Translations under genes and position numbers: made by a program
Notes under the pieces: generated by a model
The model's database searches: none
What the model was told of the DNA's origin: nothing
The model's input: the letters and a program-made list of their open reading frames with translations, nothing else
Shown: piece after piece, positions 54,751 to 63,367 of the stretch
How positions within the stretch are numbered: the stretch's first letter is position 1
Layout of the letters: each line of letters begins with the position of its first letter
From: Aggregicoccus sp. 17bor-14
GTDB taxonomy: Bacteria; Myxococcota; Myxococcia; Myxococcales; Myxococcaceae
Assembly (NCBI RefSeq): GCF_009659535.1
Contig: NZ_VJZZ01000005.1
Coordinates: 186,001 to 250,000, forward strand
DNA length: 64,000 nucleotides
Direction: 5' to 3'

Positions 54751-56592
54751 TCAGTCGAGGCTCGCCATCAGGTAGCAGGCGAGCGTCACCAGCACGTTGC
54801 TGAGCGCGAAGGTGACCGGGTACGAGAGCGCAGGCACGGAGCTCTGCGTGAGCTCCTGGGCGGTGCTCAGGCTCGCGCTGCTGCAGCGCGCGCCGGCGAT
54901 GGCGCCGGTGAGCAGCCCCGCGTTCAGCCTGAAGAGGGACTGGCCCAGCACCCACCCGAGCACCGGTGGCACGAGGCCTACCACCACCGTCCCCACCAGG
55001 ATGGGGGTGAGCGCGCCCGCCCCCACCGCCGAGACCACGCCTGCGCCCACGTTGAGCGCGGTGACGGCGACGAACACGTTGAGCCCCAGGTCCTCGAGCA
55101 GCTGGCGCGCGGGCTCGGGGAAGGGTCCGCCCAGCGTGGGGTTGCGCGTGCGCAGCAGCGAGATGGCGATGCCCGTCATCAGCAGCCCCACCGCCGCGCC
55201 GAGCTTCAGGCTCAGCCCGAAGAGGGGAATGGGCAGGCTGCCCAGCAGCGCGCCCACTGCGAGCCCCACCGCGAGCGTGACGATGTCCGTGGAGACGCTG
55301 GGGCGCACCACGCGGCCGTCCACCAGGCGCTGCAGCTCGCGCACGCGCAGCGCGCTGCCGGTGAGGCGGAACACGTCCCCGCGCTGCACCACGGTGTCCG
55401 GGCCGAAGGGGATCTCCGCGCCCGCCCGGAACACGGCGTTGACGGTGAAGCCGTGCCCGCCCGCGCGCAGCAGCTCTCCCACCGTCCTGCCGATGGCCCG
55501 CGCCCCCGAGGCCACTACCTCCACCGTCTGCACGCCCACCGCGCTGAGCGCGGCGTCCACCACCTCGGGGCCCACCCGCTGCCCCGCGCGCAGCATCGCC
55601 GCGGGAGGGCCGCTCAGCACCACCGTGTCGCCCCGCTCGAGCCACAGCGAGTCGGAGGGCTCGAGCACCCGGCCCCCGCGTCGCACGCGCTCCACCGCCA
55701 CGTGCGGGAAGTGCTCGCGCAGCTCGCCGAGCGCGCGCCCCGCGAGCCCCTCCTCCTGCAGCTGGTAGACGCGCACCTCCACCCCGGGGTCGCTGGGCGT
55801 GAGCGCCTCGGCGGTGCTCGGCAGCGGGCGCGTGCCGGCCTGCTCGAGCTCGCGCTGGTAGGCCGCGGACTCGCTCACCGCGTCCCTGCCGAAGGCGCGC
55901 GGCAGCAGCTTCATCATCACCACGAAGAGCACCAGGCTCACGCAGTACCCGAAGGCGAAGGCGGTGGAGAGGTTGGCGAGCGCGGGCGAGTCCGCGCCGT
56001 AGCGCGCCAGGTACACGTCCTTCGCCGCGCCGATGCCCGGCGTGGCGGTGTTCGCGCCCGCGAAGATGCCGGGCATCAGCCCGGGCGCGAGGTGGAAGAG
56101 CGCCTTCACCGCCAGCATCAGCCCCACCGAGAGCAGCGGCACCGCGAGGCCCAGGGTGATGAAGGCGCGCGCCGCGCGGCGCAGGCCGCTGAGGAACTGC
56201 GGCCCCACCTTCATCCCCACCGAGAACATGAAGAGGTTGAACATCAGCGTGCTGGCGAACTCCGGCACGCGGAAGTCCACGCCGCGCAGGCTCGCCCACA
56301 CGCTCGCGGTCAGCCCCACCACCAGGGTGGCCGCGGTGGCTCCCAGCTTCGAGGCGCCCAGCGGCACCTTGCCCAGCGCGTACCCGGCGGCGACCGTCAG
56401 GAAGAGCAGCACGAAGGGCTGCGAGTTGAGGAAGAGGAACACCGGCCCGAGGAAGCCCCGGGTCTCGGCGATGCCCGGCAGGCCCTGGGCCACCCCGCGC
56501 AGCAGCAGCAGCACGCCCAGCGCGAGCGCCAGGGACGCCGCGGCCCGCAGCGCGCGCTCACTGGGTGGGTGCGGCACGGTCTGCGCGGGCAT
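54751..56592 (-). CDS. aspT: Aspartate:alanine exchanger (AAE family)
   Basis: 613 residues with two membrane halves (FLTVAAGYALGKVPLG ... SVGMKVGPQFLSGLRRAARAF; LAVGLAVGALLGSLPIP ... GAIAGARCSSASLSTAQE) and a central cytoplasmic pair of RCK_C/TrkA-C domains at about 240-400. The repeats GIFAGANTATPG and GAIAGARCSSASL are the exchanger signatures. Swaps external aspartate for internal alanine and so builds a membrane potential. GGAGG stands 6 nt before ATG 56592. Longer than the roughly 540-residue lactic-acid-bacteria protein, partly at the N-terminus. Confidence 0.9.
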   Translation of the reverse strand: MPAQTVPHPPSERALRAAASLALALGVLLLLRGVAQGLPGIAETRGFLGPVFLFLNSQPFVLLFLTVAAGYALGKVPLGASKLGATAATLVVGLTASVWASLRGVDFRVPEFASTLMFNLFMFSVGMKVGPQFLSGLRRAARAFITLGLAVPLLSVGLMLAVKALFHLAPGLMPGIFAGANTATPGIGAAKDVYLARYGADSPALANLSTAFAFGYCVSLVLFVVMMKLLPRAFGRDAVSESAAYQRELEQAGTRPLPSTAEALTPSDPGVEVRVYQLQEEGLAGRALGELREHFPHVAVERVRRGGRVLEPSDSLWLERGDTVVLSGPPAAMLRAGQRVGPEVVDAALSAVGVQTVEVVASGARAIGRTVGELLRAGGHGFTVNAVFRAGAEIPFGPDTVVQRGDVFRLTGSALRVRELQRLVDGRVVRPSVSTDIVTLAVGLAVGALLGSLPIPLFGLSLKLGAAVGLLMTGIAISLLRTRNPTLGGPFPEPARQLLEDLGLNVFVAVTALNVGAGVVSAVGAGALTPILVGTVVVGLVPPVLGWVLGQSLFRLNAGLLTGAIAGARCSSASLSTAQELTQSSVPALSYPVTFALSNVLVTLACYLMASLD

Positions 56593-56715
56593 CGACAACC
56601 TCCAGGGCACTCGTCGAAACCACAACGTGCGCATGCGCTGCGCGCGCCACATCGCACTTTCAGTCGGCGCGCCGGAGCACGAGGGGCTTCGAGGAGGCCT
56701 CCCCTTCCCGTCCGT

Positions 56716-56731
56716 CCCGGACAAACCCCGG
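56716..56731. promoter_or_regulatory. Weak copy of the shared motif before aspT (CCCGGACAAACCCCGG)
   Basis: Agrees with the perfect site at 11 of 16 positions. Lies 46 bp from the better site at 56762, in the gap between the porin and aspT genes. Confidence 0.4.
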
Positions 56732-56761
56732 AGGCCCGCCCGGGCGCGCGCGCGGGCCTCC

Positions 56762-56777
56762 TCGGGGGAAGTCCCGA
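56762..56777. promoter_or_regulatory. Shared palindrome before aspT (TCGGGGGAAGTCCCGA)
   Basis: Six of seven arm positions pair around AA. It starts directly after the porin stop codon, 170 bp before aspT, and suggests a separate promoter for aspT-aspD-ansB inside operon C. Confidence 0.6.
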
Positions 56778-56778
56778 G

Positions 56779-58098
56779 CTACAGGCTCAGCTGGAGGCGG
56801 CTCTGGAAGAACAGCGTCTCGCCCTTCGCGCTGAAGCGGTCCAGGATGCCGTAGCCGTACGCGAACTCGAGCCGGACGTTGTCGGACATGTGCCAGTTCA
56901 GCATCGGCGTCACGCGCCAGAACTTCCCGCCGTGGATGCCCTGGTCGTCCAGGTCGATGTACGAGAAGCGCGCCACCGCCTCCCACGCTCCGGGGCCTCC
57001 CTCGAACACCGTCTTGTTCGGGGACACCGCGTTGAAGAAGCCGCCGCGCGTGTTGTACGAGCGCGTCTCGCCCGTGACGAGCCAGCTCACCACCACGTCC
57101 CCTCCGTGGAAGAGCGGATTGCCGTTCGGATGGGAGCTCGCCTTCTGCACGAAGTACTCCGTCCCGAAGAGCCAGCGCCCGGGCCGGTAGTACGCCTCCA
57201 CGCCCACCATGCGGGTGTTGGGGCTGGTGAAGTTCTCGGTGTCGACGAAGTAGGGGGCGGGGTTCGCCTCGGGGCGCGAGCGCAGCCGCAGCGTGTTGTC
57301 CAGCGGCTTGCCGTAGCGCAGGCTCACCCCCAGGTGCAGCAGCGTGCCCTTCTTCTCCGAGGCGATGGGCAGCCACATCAGGCGGGCCACGGCCTGGTTC
57401 TGGTAGGTGGAGAAGCTCTGCCCCTTGGACACCAGGTCCGTGTACACGCCGAGGTTCCAGAGGAAGCCGCGCTTGGGCAGGTAGCCCAGCCACTTGATGC
57501 CGTCCGCGAGGATGGGGATGGTCGCGTCGCTGATGGTGGCGCGCTCCATCGTCCAGCCCGCGTAGCCCACCATCACCTTGTTGAGCGAGAAGCCCTCCTT
57601 CGTGCGCCCGATGAAGAGGTGCCCCCACAGCTCCGGGACGGCGATCATGAAGCCCGTCTCGCGGAACAGCCACTCGTCGGTGACGCCGTCGTACATGATG
57701 CCGGTGCTGAAGGTGAGCCGCTTGAGCTTGGGGAAGCGCACCTTCAGCATCACGCGCGCGTCGCGCACCTTGGTGTCCGCCGCGAGCGGGAACTGGCCGC
57801 GGCTCGCCGCGTCCTGCGAGTAGGCCGCGCCCTCGAAGAGGAAGCCGCCGCCCACGCGGATCCCGATGTAGGGCCCCTCGTACTCGTTGAACTTCACCAG
57901 GCGGCGCTTGGGCTCCTGGAACTCGGACTCGCCCGCCTCGAGGGTGCTGTCGAGCGACGTGCCCTCTGCCGGGGCGGGCTCCGTCGCGGGCTCGGCCGCG
58001 GGAGCGGGCGGGGCCGCCTGCTCCTGGCCGCGCGCCGCGCCCGGCGCGAGCCACAGCGCAGCCGCGAGCAGCAACCCCGGGTGGAAGTGCGTGTCCAT
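56779..58098 (-). CDS. Phosphate-selective porin (OprO/OprP)-like outer membrane protein
   Basis: 439 residues. Signal LAAALWLAPGAARGQ, Glu/Pro linker, then VKFNEYEGPYIGIRVGGGFLFEGAAYSQDA and MLKVRFPKLKRLTFSTGIMYD, YYRPGRWLFGTEYFVQKASSHP, LEFAYGYGILDRF: the Porin_O_P pattern. Barrel ends FFQSRLQLSL. Probably lets amino acids or anions through the outer membrane for the exported enzymes. 13 bp after aspA. Confidence 0.85.
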   Translation of the reverse strand: MDTHFHPGLLLAAALWLAPGAARGQEQAAPPAPAAEPATEPAPAEGTSLDSTLEAGESEFQEPKRRLVKFNEYEGPYIGIRVGGGFLFEGAAYSQDAASRGQFPLAADTKVRDARVMLKVRFPKLKRLTFSTGIMYDGVTDEWLFRETGFMIAVPELWGHLFIGRTKEGFSLNKVMVGYAGWTMERATISDATIPILADGIKWLGYLPKRGFLWNLGVYTDLVSKGQSFSTYQNQAVARLMWLPIASEKKGTLLHLGVSLRYGKPLDNTLRLRSRPEANPAPYFVDTENFTSPNTRMVGVEAYYRPGRWLFGTEYFVQKASSHPNGNPLFHGGDVVVSWLVTGETRSYNTRGGFFNAVSPNKTVFEGGPGAWEAVARFSYIDLDDQGIHGGKFWRVTPMLNWHMSDNVRLEFAYGYGILDRFSAKGETLFFQSRLQLSL

Positions 58099-58111
58099 GG
58101 TCGTGCGCGGG

Positions 58112-59722
58112 CTAAGGGGTACCGCTGCCGCCCGTGCCCCGGTACTTGCTGCGATCCAGGCCGGTCAGCTTCACCGGATCCAGGAGCTCGGAGATCTGCT
58201 TCTCGGTGAGCAGCTTCTTCTCGCGCACGAGCTGCAGGATGCCCTTGTTCGTCTTGTAGGCCTCCGCAGCGAGCTCGGTGGCCTTCTCGTAGCCGAGCAC
58301 CGGGTTGAGCGCCGTCACGATGCCCACGGTGGTCTCCATGTAGTGCTCGAGCACCTTCTCGTTCACCGTGATGCCGTCCACGCACTTGGTGCGGAACACC
58401 TTCGAGGTGTTGAAGAGCAGGTCCTGCGACTCCATCGAGACCAGGCCCTCCACCGGCTCGTAGGCGTTGAGCTGCAGCTGCCCGGTGTGCGCCGCGTAGC
58501 CCACCGCGGCGTCGTTGCCCATCACCCGGAAGGCCACCAGGTTCACCAGCTCGGGGATCACCGGGTTCACCTTGCCCGGCATGATGGAGGAGCCGGGCTG
58601 CAGCGCCGGCAGGTTGATCTCCGCGAGCCCCGCGCGCGGGCCGGAGGCGAGCAGGATGAGGTCACCCGAGATCTTCGAGAGCTTGATCGCCGTGCTCTTG
58701 AGCGCGCTCGAGTAGGTGACGAAGCCCTGCTGGTCCCACGTCGCCGCGAGCATGTCCGTGGCCGGCACGATGGGCTTCTTCGTGAGCTTGGCGAGCTCGC
58801 GCGCGCACGCCTCGGCGTAGCCCTTGGGCGCGTTGAGCCCGGTGCCGATGGCGGTGGCGCCCATGTTCACCGTGTAGAGGGCCTTCTCCGCCTCCTGCAG
58901 CTGCTTGATCTCCCCGTCCAGCGAGGAGGCGAAGGCGTGGAACTCCTGCCCCACCGTCATGGGCACCGCGTCCTGCAGCTCGGTGCGGCCCATCTTCACG
59001 ATCTCCAGGTACGCGTCCCCCTTCTTGCGGAAGGACTGCGAGAGCTGCTGCAGCTCGGCGACGAGCTTGGCGTTGCGCAGGATGAGCGCGACCTTGATCG
59101 CCGTGGGGTAGGAGTCGTTGGTGGACTGCGACTGGTTCAGGTCGTCGTGCGAGTCGAGGAACTGGTACTCGCCCTTCTTGTGGCCGCCCAGCTCGAGCCC
59201 CACGTTGGCGAGCACCTCGTTCGCGTTCATGTTCGTGGAGGTGCCGGCGCCGCCCTGGTACCAGTCCACGAGGAACTGGTCGTGGTACTTGCCCTGCAGC
59301 ACCGCGTTGCAGGCCTTCTCGATCATCGCGAGCTTGGGCTGCTTCATCGCGCCCACCTCGGTGTTCGCGCGCGCTGCGGCCAGCTTCACGATGGCCCAGG
59401 CGTTCACGAACTCCGGGTAGTGGTTGATGAGCACGCCGGAGATGGGGAAGTTGTCGAGCGCGCGCGCCGTCTGCACGCCGTAGTACGCGTCCCCGGGGAT
59501 GCTCATCTCACCGAGCAGGTCGTGCTCCGTGCGCGCAGGTCCCGTGGTGTTGCCGGGGCGCACAGGCGACACGCGCGAGGGCTGGGGCGGCGCGGCGGGC
59601 CGGGCCGCGGGCTGCGCGGCCGCGGGAAGCGCGAGCAGCAGCGCCAGCGCGCCCGCTCCCACGAGGCGGGACAGCCGCCGGCGGGCCGGCGGCCCGACGG
59701 ATGACACGTGTTCGAGGCTCAT
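58112..59722 (-). CDS. aspA: Aspartate ammonia-lyase with N-terminal signal peptide
   Basis: 536 residues. The aspartase core begins near residue 65 (TEHDLLGEMSIPGDAYYGVQT) and has DSHDDLNQSQSTNDSYP and GSSIMPGKVNP (377-387), the signature of the fumarase/aspartase family. The first 63 residues are extra; ARRRLSRLVGAGALALLLALPAAAQ is a clear export signal. So the enzyme should act in the periplasm: aspartate to fumarate and ammonia (reversible). AAGGAG stands before ATG 59722. Aspartases are normally cytoplasmic. Confidence 0.9.
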   Translation of the reverse strand: MSLEHVSSVGPPARRRLSRLVGAGALALLLALPAAAQPAARPAAPPQPSRVSPVRPGNTTGPARTEHDLLGEMSIPGDAYYGVQTARALDNFPISGVLINHYPEFVNAWAIVKLAAARANTEVGAMKQPKLAMIEKACNAVLQGKYHDQFLVDWYQGGAGTSTNMNANEVLANVGLELGGHKKGEYQFLDSHDDLNQSQSTNDSYPTAIKVALILRNAKLVAELQQLSQSFRKKGDAYLEIVKMGRTELQDAVPMTVGQEFHAFASSLDGEIKQLQEAEKALYTVNMGATAIGTGLNAPKGYAEACARELAKLTKKPIVPATDMLAATWDQQGFVTYSSALKSTAIKLSKISGDLILLASGPRAGLAEINLPALQPGSSIMPGKVNPVIPELVNLVAFRVMGNDAAVGYAAHTGQLQLNAYEPVEGLVSMESQDLLFNTSKVFRTKCVDGITVNEKVLEHYMETTVGIVTALNPVLGYEKATELAAEAYKTNKGILQLVREKKLLTEKQISELLDPVKLTGLDRSKYRGTGGSGTP

Positions 59723-59740
59723 GACGTTCTCCTTGGGGAC

Positions 59741-60697
59741 TCACTGCACCCGCTTCCAGCTCGCATCGGGGTCGAAGGCGCGCATCTGCTCCACGAGCTC
59801 GGCGGTCTTCGGTCCCAGGTCCTTCTGGAAGACCACGCCCTCGTGGTTGACGAGGAAGGTCATCACCCCGGAGACGCCGTAGCGGGCGGGCGCGGCCACC
59901 ACCGCGAAGCCGCCCAGCAGCTTGCCGCGCACCATGTAGTCGTAGGCGCCGCCGTCCGCGTGCTTGCCCTGGGCGGTGAGGATGCGGAAGTCGTAGCCGT
60001 GGTAGGCCTCCTGCTCGGGGCTGCGCAGCTGCTCGCTGTAGCCCTCGAGCGAGGCGCGCGCGGCGAGCACGCCGAGCGGGCTGTCCGGCTCCCCGGGGCT
60101 CGTCTCCCAGTACAGCCCGTCCTTCTTGCCCGGCGTCGAGCGGAAGCGCTGCGCGTAGTCCGCGAAGCCGTCGCGGTCCGCGTCCTGGGCGGCGTACTCG
60201 CGCTGCGCGTCCACGATGGCGAGCAGCGTCTGGATGGTGTCCAGCTCGTTGCCGCCGATGCGGCGGTTGAGCAGCTCCTCGCGCCCCGCCGCCGCGTCGA
60301 AGTGCCAGCCCGCGCTGCCCTTCACGATGGGCGCGGGGAAGGGCCAGTCGTCGTTGCCCACCACCAGCACCGCGCGCTCGCCCTCGCGCCGCTGCAGCGC
60401 GTGCTTCTCGTCGTACGCGGCGAGGAAGCGCTCCCGGTCGCCCGCGTCCGCCACCGGGTCACCGGAGAACAGCCACGTGGCGGCCTCCTGGCCCAGGACG
60501 TCCAGGAAGCCCTCGCGGTCCTTCGCCCGCAGCGCGGTGACGAAGGCGTCCGCGGCCTCGTCGGGCGTCGCGAAGGTGCGCGCGGTCGAGGAGGCCTGCG
60601 TGGCCGCCTTGGGCGCCTGCGCCCGGCCCGCGTGCGGCGCCATGAGCCCGAGGGCGGCGGCGAGCGCGGTGCTGAAGAAGTGAGAAGCGCGCTTCAT
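59741..60697 (-). CDS. DUF2950 exported protein
   Basis: 318 residues. Signal AAALGLMAPHAGRAQ, then TPDEAADAFVTALRAKDREGFLDVLG, WHFDAAAGREELLNRRIGGNELDTI, QREYAAQDADRDGFADYAQRF and YHGYDFRILTAQGKHADGGAYDYMV, all typical of DUF2950. Function unknown; it is regularly found beside DUF3300, as here. ATG 60697 overlaps the DUF3300 stop as ATGA. Confidence 0.9.
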   Translation of the reverse strand: MKRASHFFSTALAAALGLMAPHAGRAQAPKAATQASSTARTFATPDEAADAFVTALRAKDREGFLDVLGQEAATWLFSGDPVADAGDRERFLAAYDEKHALQRREGERAVLVVGNDDWPFPAPIVKGSAGWHFDAAAGREELLNRRIGGNELDTIQTLLAIVDAQREYAAQDADRDGFADYAQRFRSTPGKKDGLYWETSPGEPDSPLGVLAARASLEGYSEQLRSPEQEAYHGYDFRILTAQGKHADGGAYDYMVRGKLLGGFAVVAAPARYGVSGVMTFLVNHEGVVFQKDLGPKTAELVEQMRAFDPDASWKRVQ

Positions 60698-62190
60698 CGC
60701 CGGCCTCCCCCGCGCCCGCCGCCACCACCACGACTGAAGCTGCCGCGCGAGCTCGCGGCGCGTGTCGAGGAGCCTCCGCCTCCGGCGCCGGAGAAGCCGC
60801 CCCCGCTGAAGCTGCCGCTGCGGCTCCCACTGCCGCTGTAGCTCCCGCTGCTGCGGCTTCCCCCGGAGCCGCTGCCGCCGTAGCTCCCGCTGCGGCTGCC
60901 GGCCGAGCCGCTGCCGCTGCGGCTACCGCTGCCCACCGAGCCGCTGCCGCCGTAGCTACCCGAGCGCGAGCCTGCGCCGCCGTAGTTGCCCGAGCGCGAG
61001 CCCGCCCCCGAGAAGTCCCCGGACTGCGCCCGCCCGCGGAACTGCTCTCTCGACCGGCTGGCCTGCGTGTTGCTGCCGCGGTTGTAGCGCTGCGCCGTGC
61101 CCTGGTCGCGGTAGGCCACGCCACCGCGGTGGTTCACGTTGTGGTTCCAGTTGCTGTTGTTGATGCTGGTGCGGTTGAAGCTGTTGTAGCGGTTCACGTT
61201 CACGTTGACGCTGCCGCGGCCCCACGCCACGCCGCCCCACATCGCGGCGCCCACGAAGGCGGCGGTGGTGAACGCGAGCCCCACGCCCACCGCGTAGCCC
61301 ACCGGGTAGTAGTAGTAGGGCGGCGGGGCGGGGTACCACCAGGTGCCGTAGACGACGGCCGGGTTGTAGGTCGGCACGTAGACCACCTGCGGGTCCGACT
61401 GCTCGATCACGATGACGGTCTTGTCCTCCTGGGTCTCCGTCTTCACCTTCTGCTGCTCGGTCGTCTTGAGCGTCCCGGCCTCCTCCGCCTTCGCGCGCAG
61501 CTTCTGCACCGTGGCCATCACCTCGGCCTGCTGCGCGAGGAAGGCGTCGCCGAGCTTCTGCGTCCAGTCGAGCTTCTGGTCCATCATCTCGAGGGCCTGC
61601 GGCACCGCGACGATCGACTTCACGCTCGGGTCCCAGGGCTGCTTCTGCAGCGCGTCTTCCAAAGCCTTGTCCTTGAGCTTCGGGTTCGCCTTGCGCCAGC
61701 GCGCCGCCTCCACCACCTCCAGCGGGTAGGTGGAGGCCATCAGCACCTGCGCGAGCAGCGTGTCCGGGTAGAGCGCGATGGGCGCGAGCAGCTCGTCGAG
61801 GTCCTTCTGGCTGAAGGTCTTCTGGCCCTGCGCGGGCTGCTGCCCCTGCGCGCCCTGGGGCGGCACGTTCTGCACGGTCTGCGTCTGTGCGGGCTGGCCG
61901 GGCTGGTTCGTCACCGGCTGCGCCGGCGAGGTGCCATTGGTCGCCGCGGGCGTGGGCTGCTGCTGCGGCGGCGGCGCAGCCTGCGCGGTCGTCGGTTGTT
62001 GCTGCGCCGGCTGCTGCTGCGCCGGCTGCTGCTGGGCCGCGGGCTGCTGGCCCGAGGGCTTCTGAGCCGCTGGCTGCTGGGTCTTGGGCGGCGGAGGCTT
62101 CTGCTGGTCGGCGCAGCCGCCGGGTGCGGCCAGCGCGACGGTGAGCGCGTAGACGCCCAGGCGTTGGTACGGCGATCGATCGCGGCTCAT
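60694..62190 (-). CDS. DUF3300 exported protein with Gln/Pro linker and Gly/Ser/Arg tail
   Basis: 498 residues. Signal or lipobox around APGGC, a Gln/Pro/Ala-rich linker (25-130), then the DUF3300 domain (ELLAPIALYPDTLLAQVLMASTYPLEVVEAARW; QKQPWDPSVKSIVAVPQALEMM; PQVVYVPTYNPAVVYGTWW). Residues about 385-498 are made of GSRSGSYGGSGS-type repeats. It could be an envelope or surface-linked protein. First gene of operon C. Confidence 0.88.
   Translation of the reverse strand: MSRDRSPYQRLGVYALTVALAAPGGCADQQKPPPPKTQQPAAQKPSGQQPAAQQQPAQQQPAQQQPTTAQAAPPPQQQPTPAATNGTSPAQPVTNQPGQPAQTQTVQNVPPQGAQGQQPAQGQKTFSQKDLDELLAPIALYPDTLLAQVLMASTYPLEVVEAARWRKANPKLKDKALEDALQKQPWDPSVKSIVAVPQALEMMDQKLDWTQKLGDAFLAQQAEVMATVQKLRAKAEEAGTLKTTEQQKVKTETQEDKTVIVIEQSDPQVVYVPTYNPAVVYGTWWYPAPPPYYYYPVGYAVGVGLAFTTAAFVGAAMWGGVAWGRGSVNVNVNRYNSFNRTSINNSNWNHNVNHRGGVAYRDQGTAQRYNRGSNTQASRSREQFRGRAQSGDFSGAGSRSGNYGGAGSRSGSYGGSGSVGSGSRSGSGSAGSRSGSYGGSGSGGSRSSGSYSGSGSRSGSFSGGGFSGAGGGGSSTRAASSRGSFSRGGGGGRGGGRR
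60700..61020 (-). repeat. Degenerate Gly/Ser/Arg codon repeats of the DUF3300 tail
   Basis: Many short copies of GGxAGCCGCAGCGGCAGCTAC-like units (protein GSRSGSYGG). The copies vary at the third codon position, so it is a protein-level repeat rather than a recent tandem array. Confidence 0.6.
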
Positions 62191-62313
62191 GGCGTCCACC
62201 TCGAGGTGCGAGGCCACCGGCCTGTCTCGCCCCTTCGTTGGGTACTGGCGGCGCGGCCTCCGGAATTCCGCTCCTGTCCGCGGGGGCAACTCCGCGCCGT
62301 GCGCTGCAGGTCC

Positions 62314-63216
62314 TCACGCATGGGCCCTCCGCGCTCCACCCAGGGGACGGGGCGGGGGCAGCCTCTGCTCCACGTCGCTGCGCGCGCCGGCCCTCGCCCA
62401 GCGCTTGTAGGGCCTCACTGCGAGCAGGCGGAGCAGGACGTAGAGATCGACGACGGAGCGGGCGCGCGAGTCCGGGAAGTGGGCCTGGGCGATGGCGAGC
62501 GCGAGCGCCGGGTTGCCGTACACCGCGGCGATGGCCACCGCGATGCGGTCCTCGCGCCGCGGGCCACCCGCCGCGTGGCCGAGCAGCGCCGCGCCCGAGA
62601 CGAATGCGAGGAAGGCGAGCAGCGTGCGGGGTGAGACGTGCAGCAGGAAGGCGCCGGACCTCGCGAGCGCGAGCAGGATGACGAGCCACAGCGCCACCGA
62701 GACGATGCGCTGGGCGAAGCGGGTGAGCACCGGCACCGCGCCGGGCAGCGCCGCATGCAGGAGCATCCCGAGGGCGAGCGGCCCGAGCACGGCGGGCACC
62801 GTCGTCGCGAACACCTCGCGGGCGGGCAGCGCGAGCGCGAGGCCATAGGCAGGGCCGATGGACGCGAGCCACAGGCCCAGCGTGAGGGGCGTGAGCAGGG
62901 ATGAGAGCAGCAGCACGTTGAGCGCCGTGACCAGGCTGCCCCCCTCCTTCTGCGCGGTGGTGGTGAGGTGGGCCACGCCCGGGCATACCGCGAGCAGCAG
63001 CAGGGCGAGCGAGGTCTCGGCCGGGAGGCGAGCGAGGCTCACCAGCGCCAGCGCGAGCAGCGGCACGGCCAGCAAGAGCACGCCCAGTGCGCGCAGGTAG
63101 AGCGCGGGGCGCCGCCCCACGTCCCGCAGGTCCTCGGGCCGGCTCTGCAGCCCCACGAAGAACATCACCGCGAAGACGAGATTTTCCGAAGCGAAGGCGA
63201 TGAGACTCCGCAGCAT
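62314..63216 (-). CDS. Bile acid:sodium symporter (SBF)-family transporter
   Basis: 300 residues, about nine or ten membrane helices. NLVFAVMFFVGLQSRPEDLRDVGRRP, LLLAVCPGVAHLTTTAQKEGGS and VAIAAVYGNPALALAIAQAHFP fit the SBF/BASS fold. AGGAG lies 5 nt before ATG 63216. Substrate unknown. A weak copy of the shared motif is 46 bp upstream. Confidence 0.75.
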   Translation of the reverse strand: MLRSLIAFASENLVFAVMFFVGLQSRPEDLRDVGRRPALYLRALGVLLLAVPLLALALVSLARLPAETSLALLLLAVCPGVAHLTTTAQKEGGSLVTALNVLLLSSLLTPLTLGLWLASIGPAYGLALALPAREVFATTVPAVLGPLALGMLLHAALPGAVPVLTRFAQRIVSVALWLVILLALARSGAFLLHVSPRTLLAFLAFVSGAALLGHAAGGPRREDRIAVAIAAVYGNPALALAIAQAHFPDSRARSVVDLYVLLRLLAVRPYKRWARAGARSDVEQRLPPPRPLGGARRAHA

Positions 63217-63262
63217 GAGCACTCCTGGGCTTCAGGAGTGCGCACGCCTGCGGCCCGAGCCA

Positions 63263-63278
63263 TCCGGACAAACCCGCA
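63263..63278. promoter_or_regulatory. Weaker copy of the shared motif (TCCGGACAAACCCGCA)
   Basis: 46 bp before the SBF transporter ATG. The first 14 bases equal those of the copy at 50456, at nearly the same distance from the start codon (48 bp there). Confidence 0.45.
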
Positions 63279-63367
63279 GTGGCGCGCCTCCGCAGAAACC
63301 CCGAGGCAGGGCAGCGGGCGACCGCGAGCCGCTTGCACGTGCGCGCCACCGTGGAGACAACGCGTGC

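Noticed and set aside
62191-62313. Palindrome CGGAATTCCG in the region before DUF3300
   Set aside because: Looks like the shared motif at first, but its arms and spacing do not fit TCGGGAC-WW-GTCCCGA, so I do not count operon C's first promoter in the motif set.
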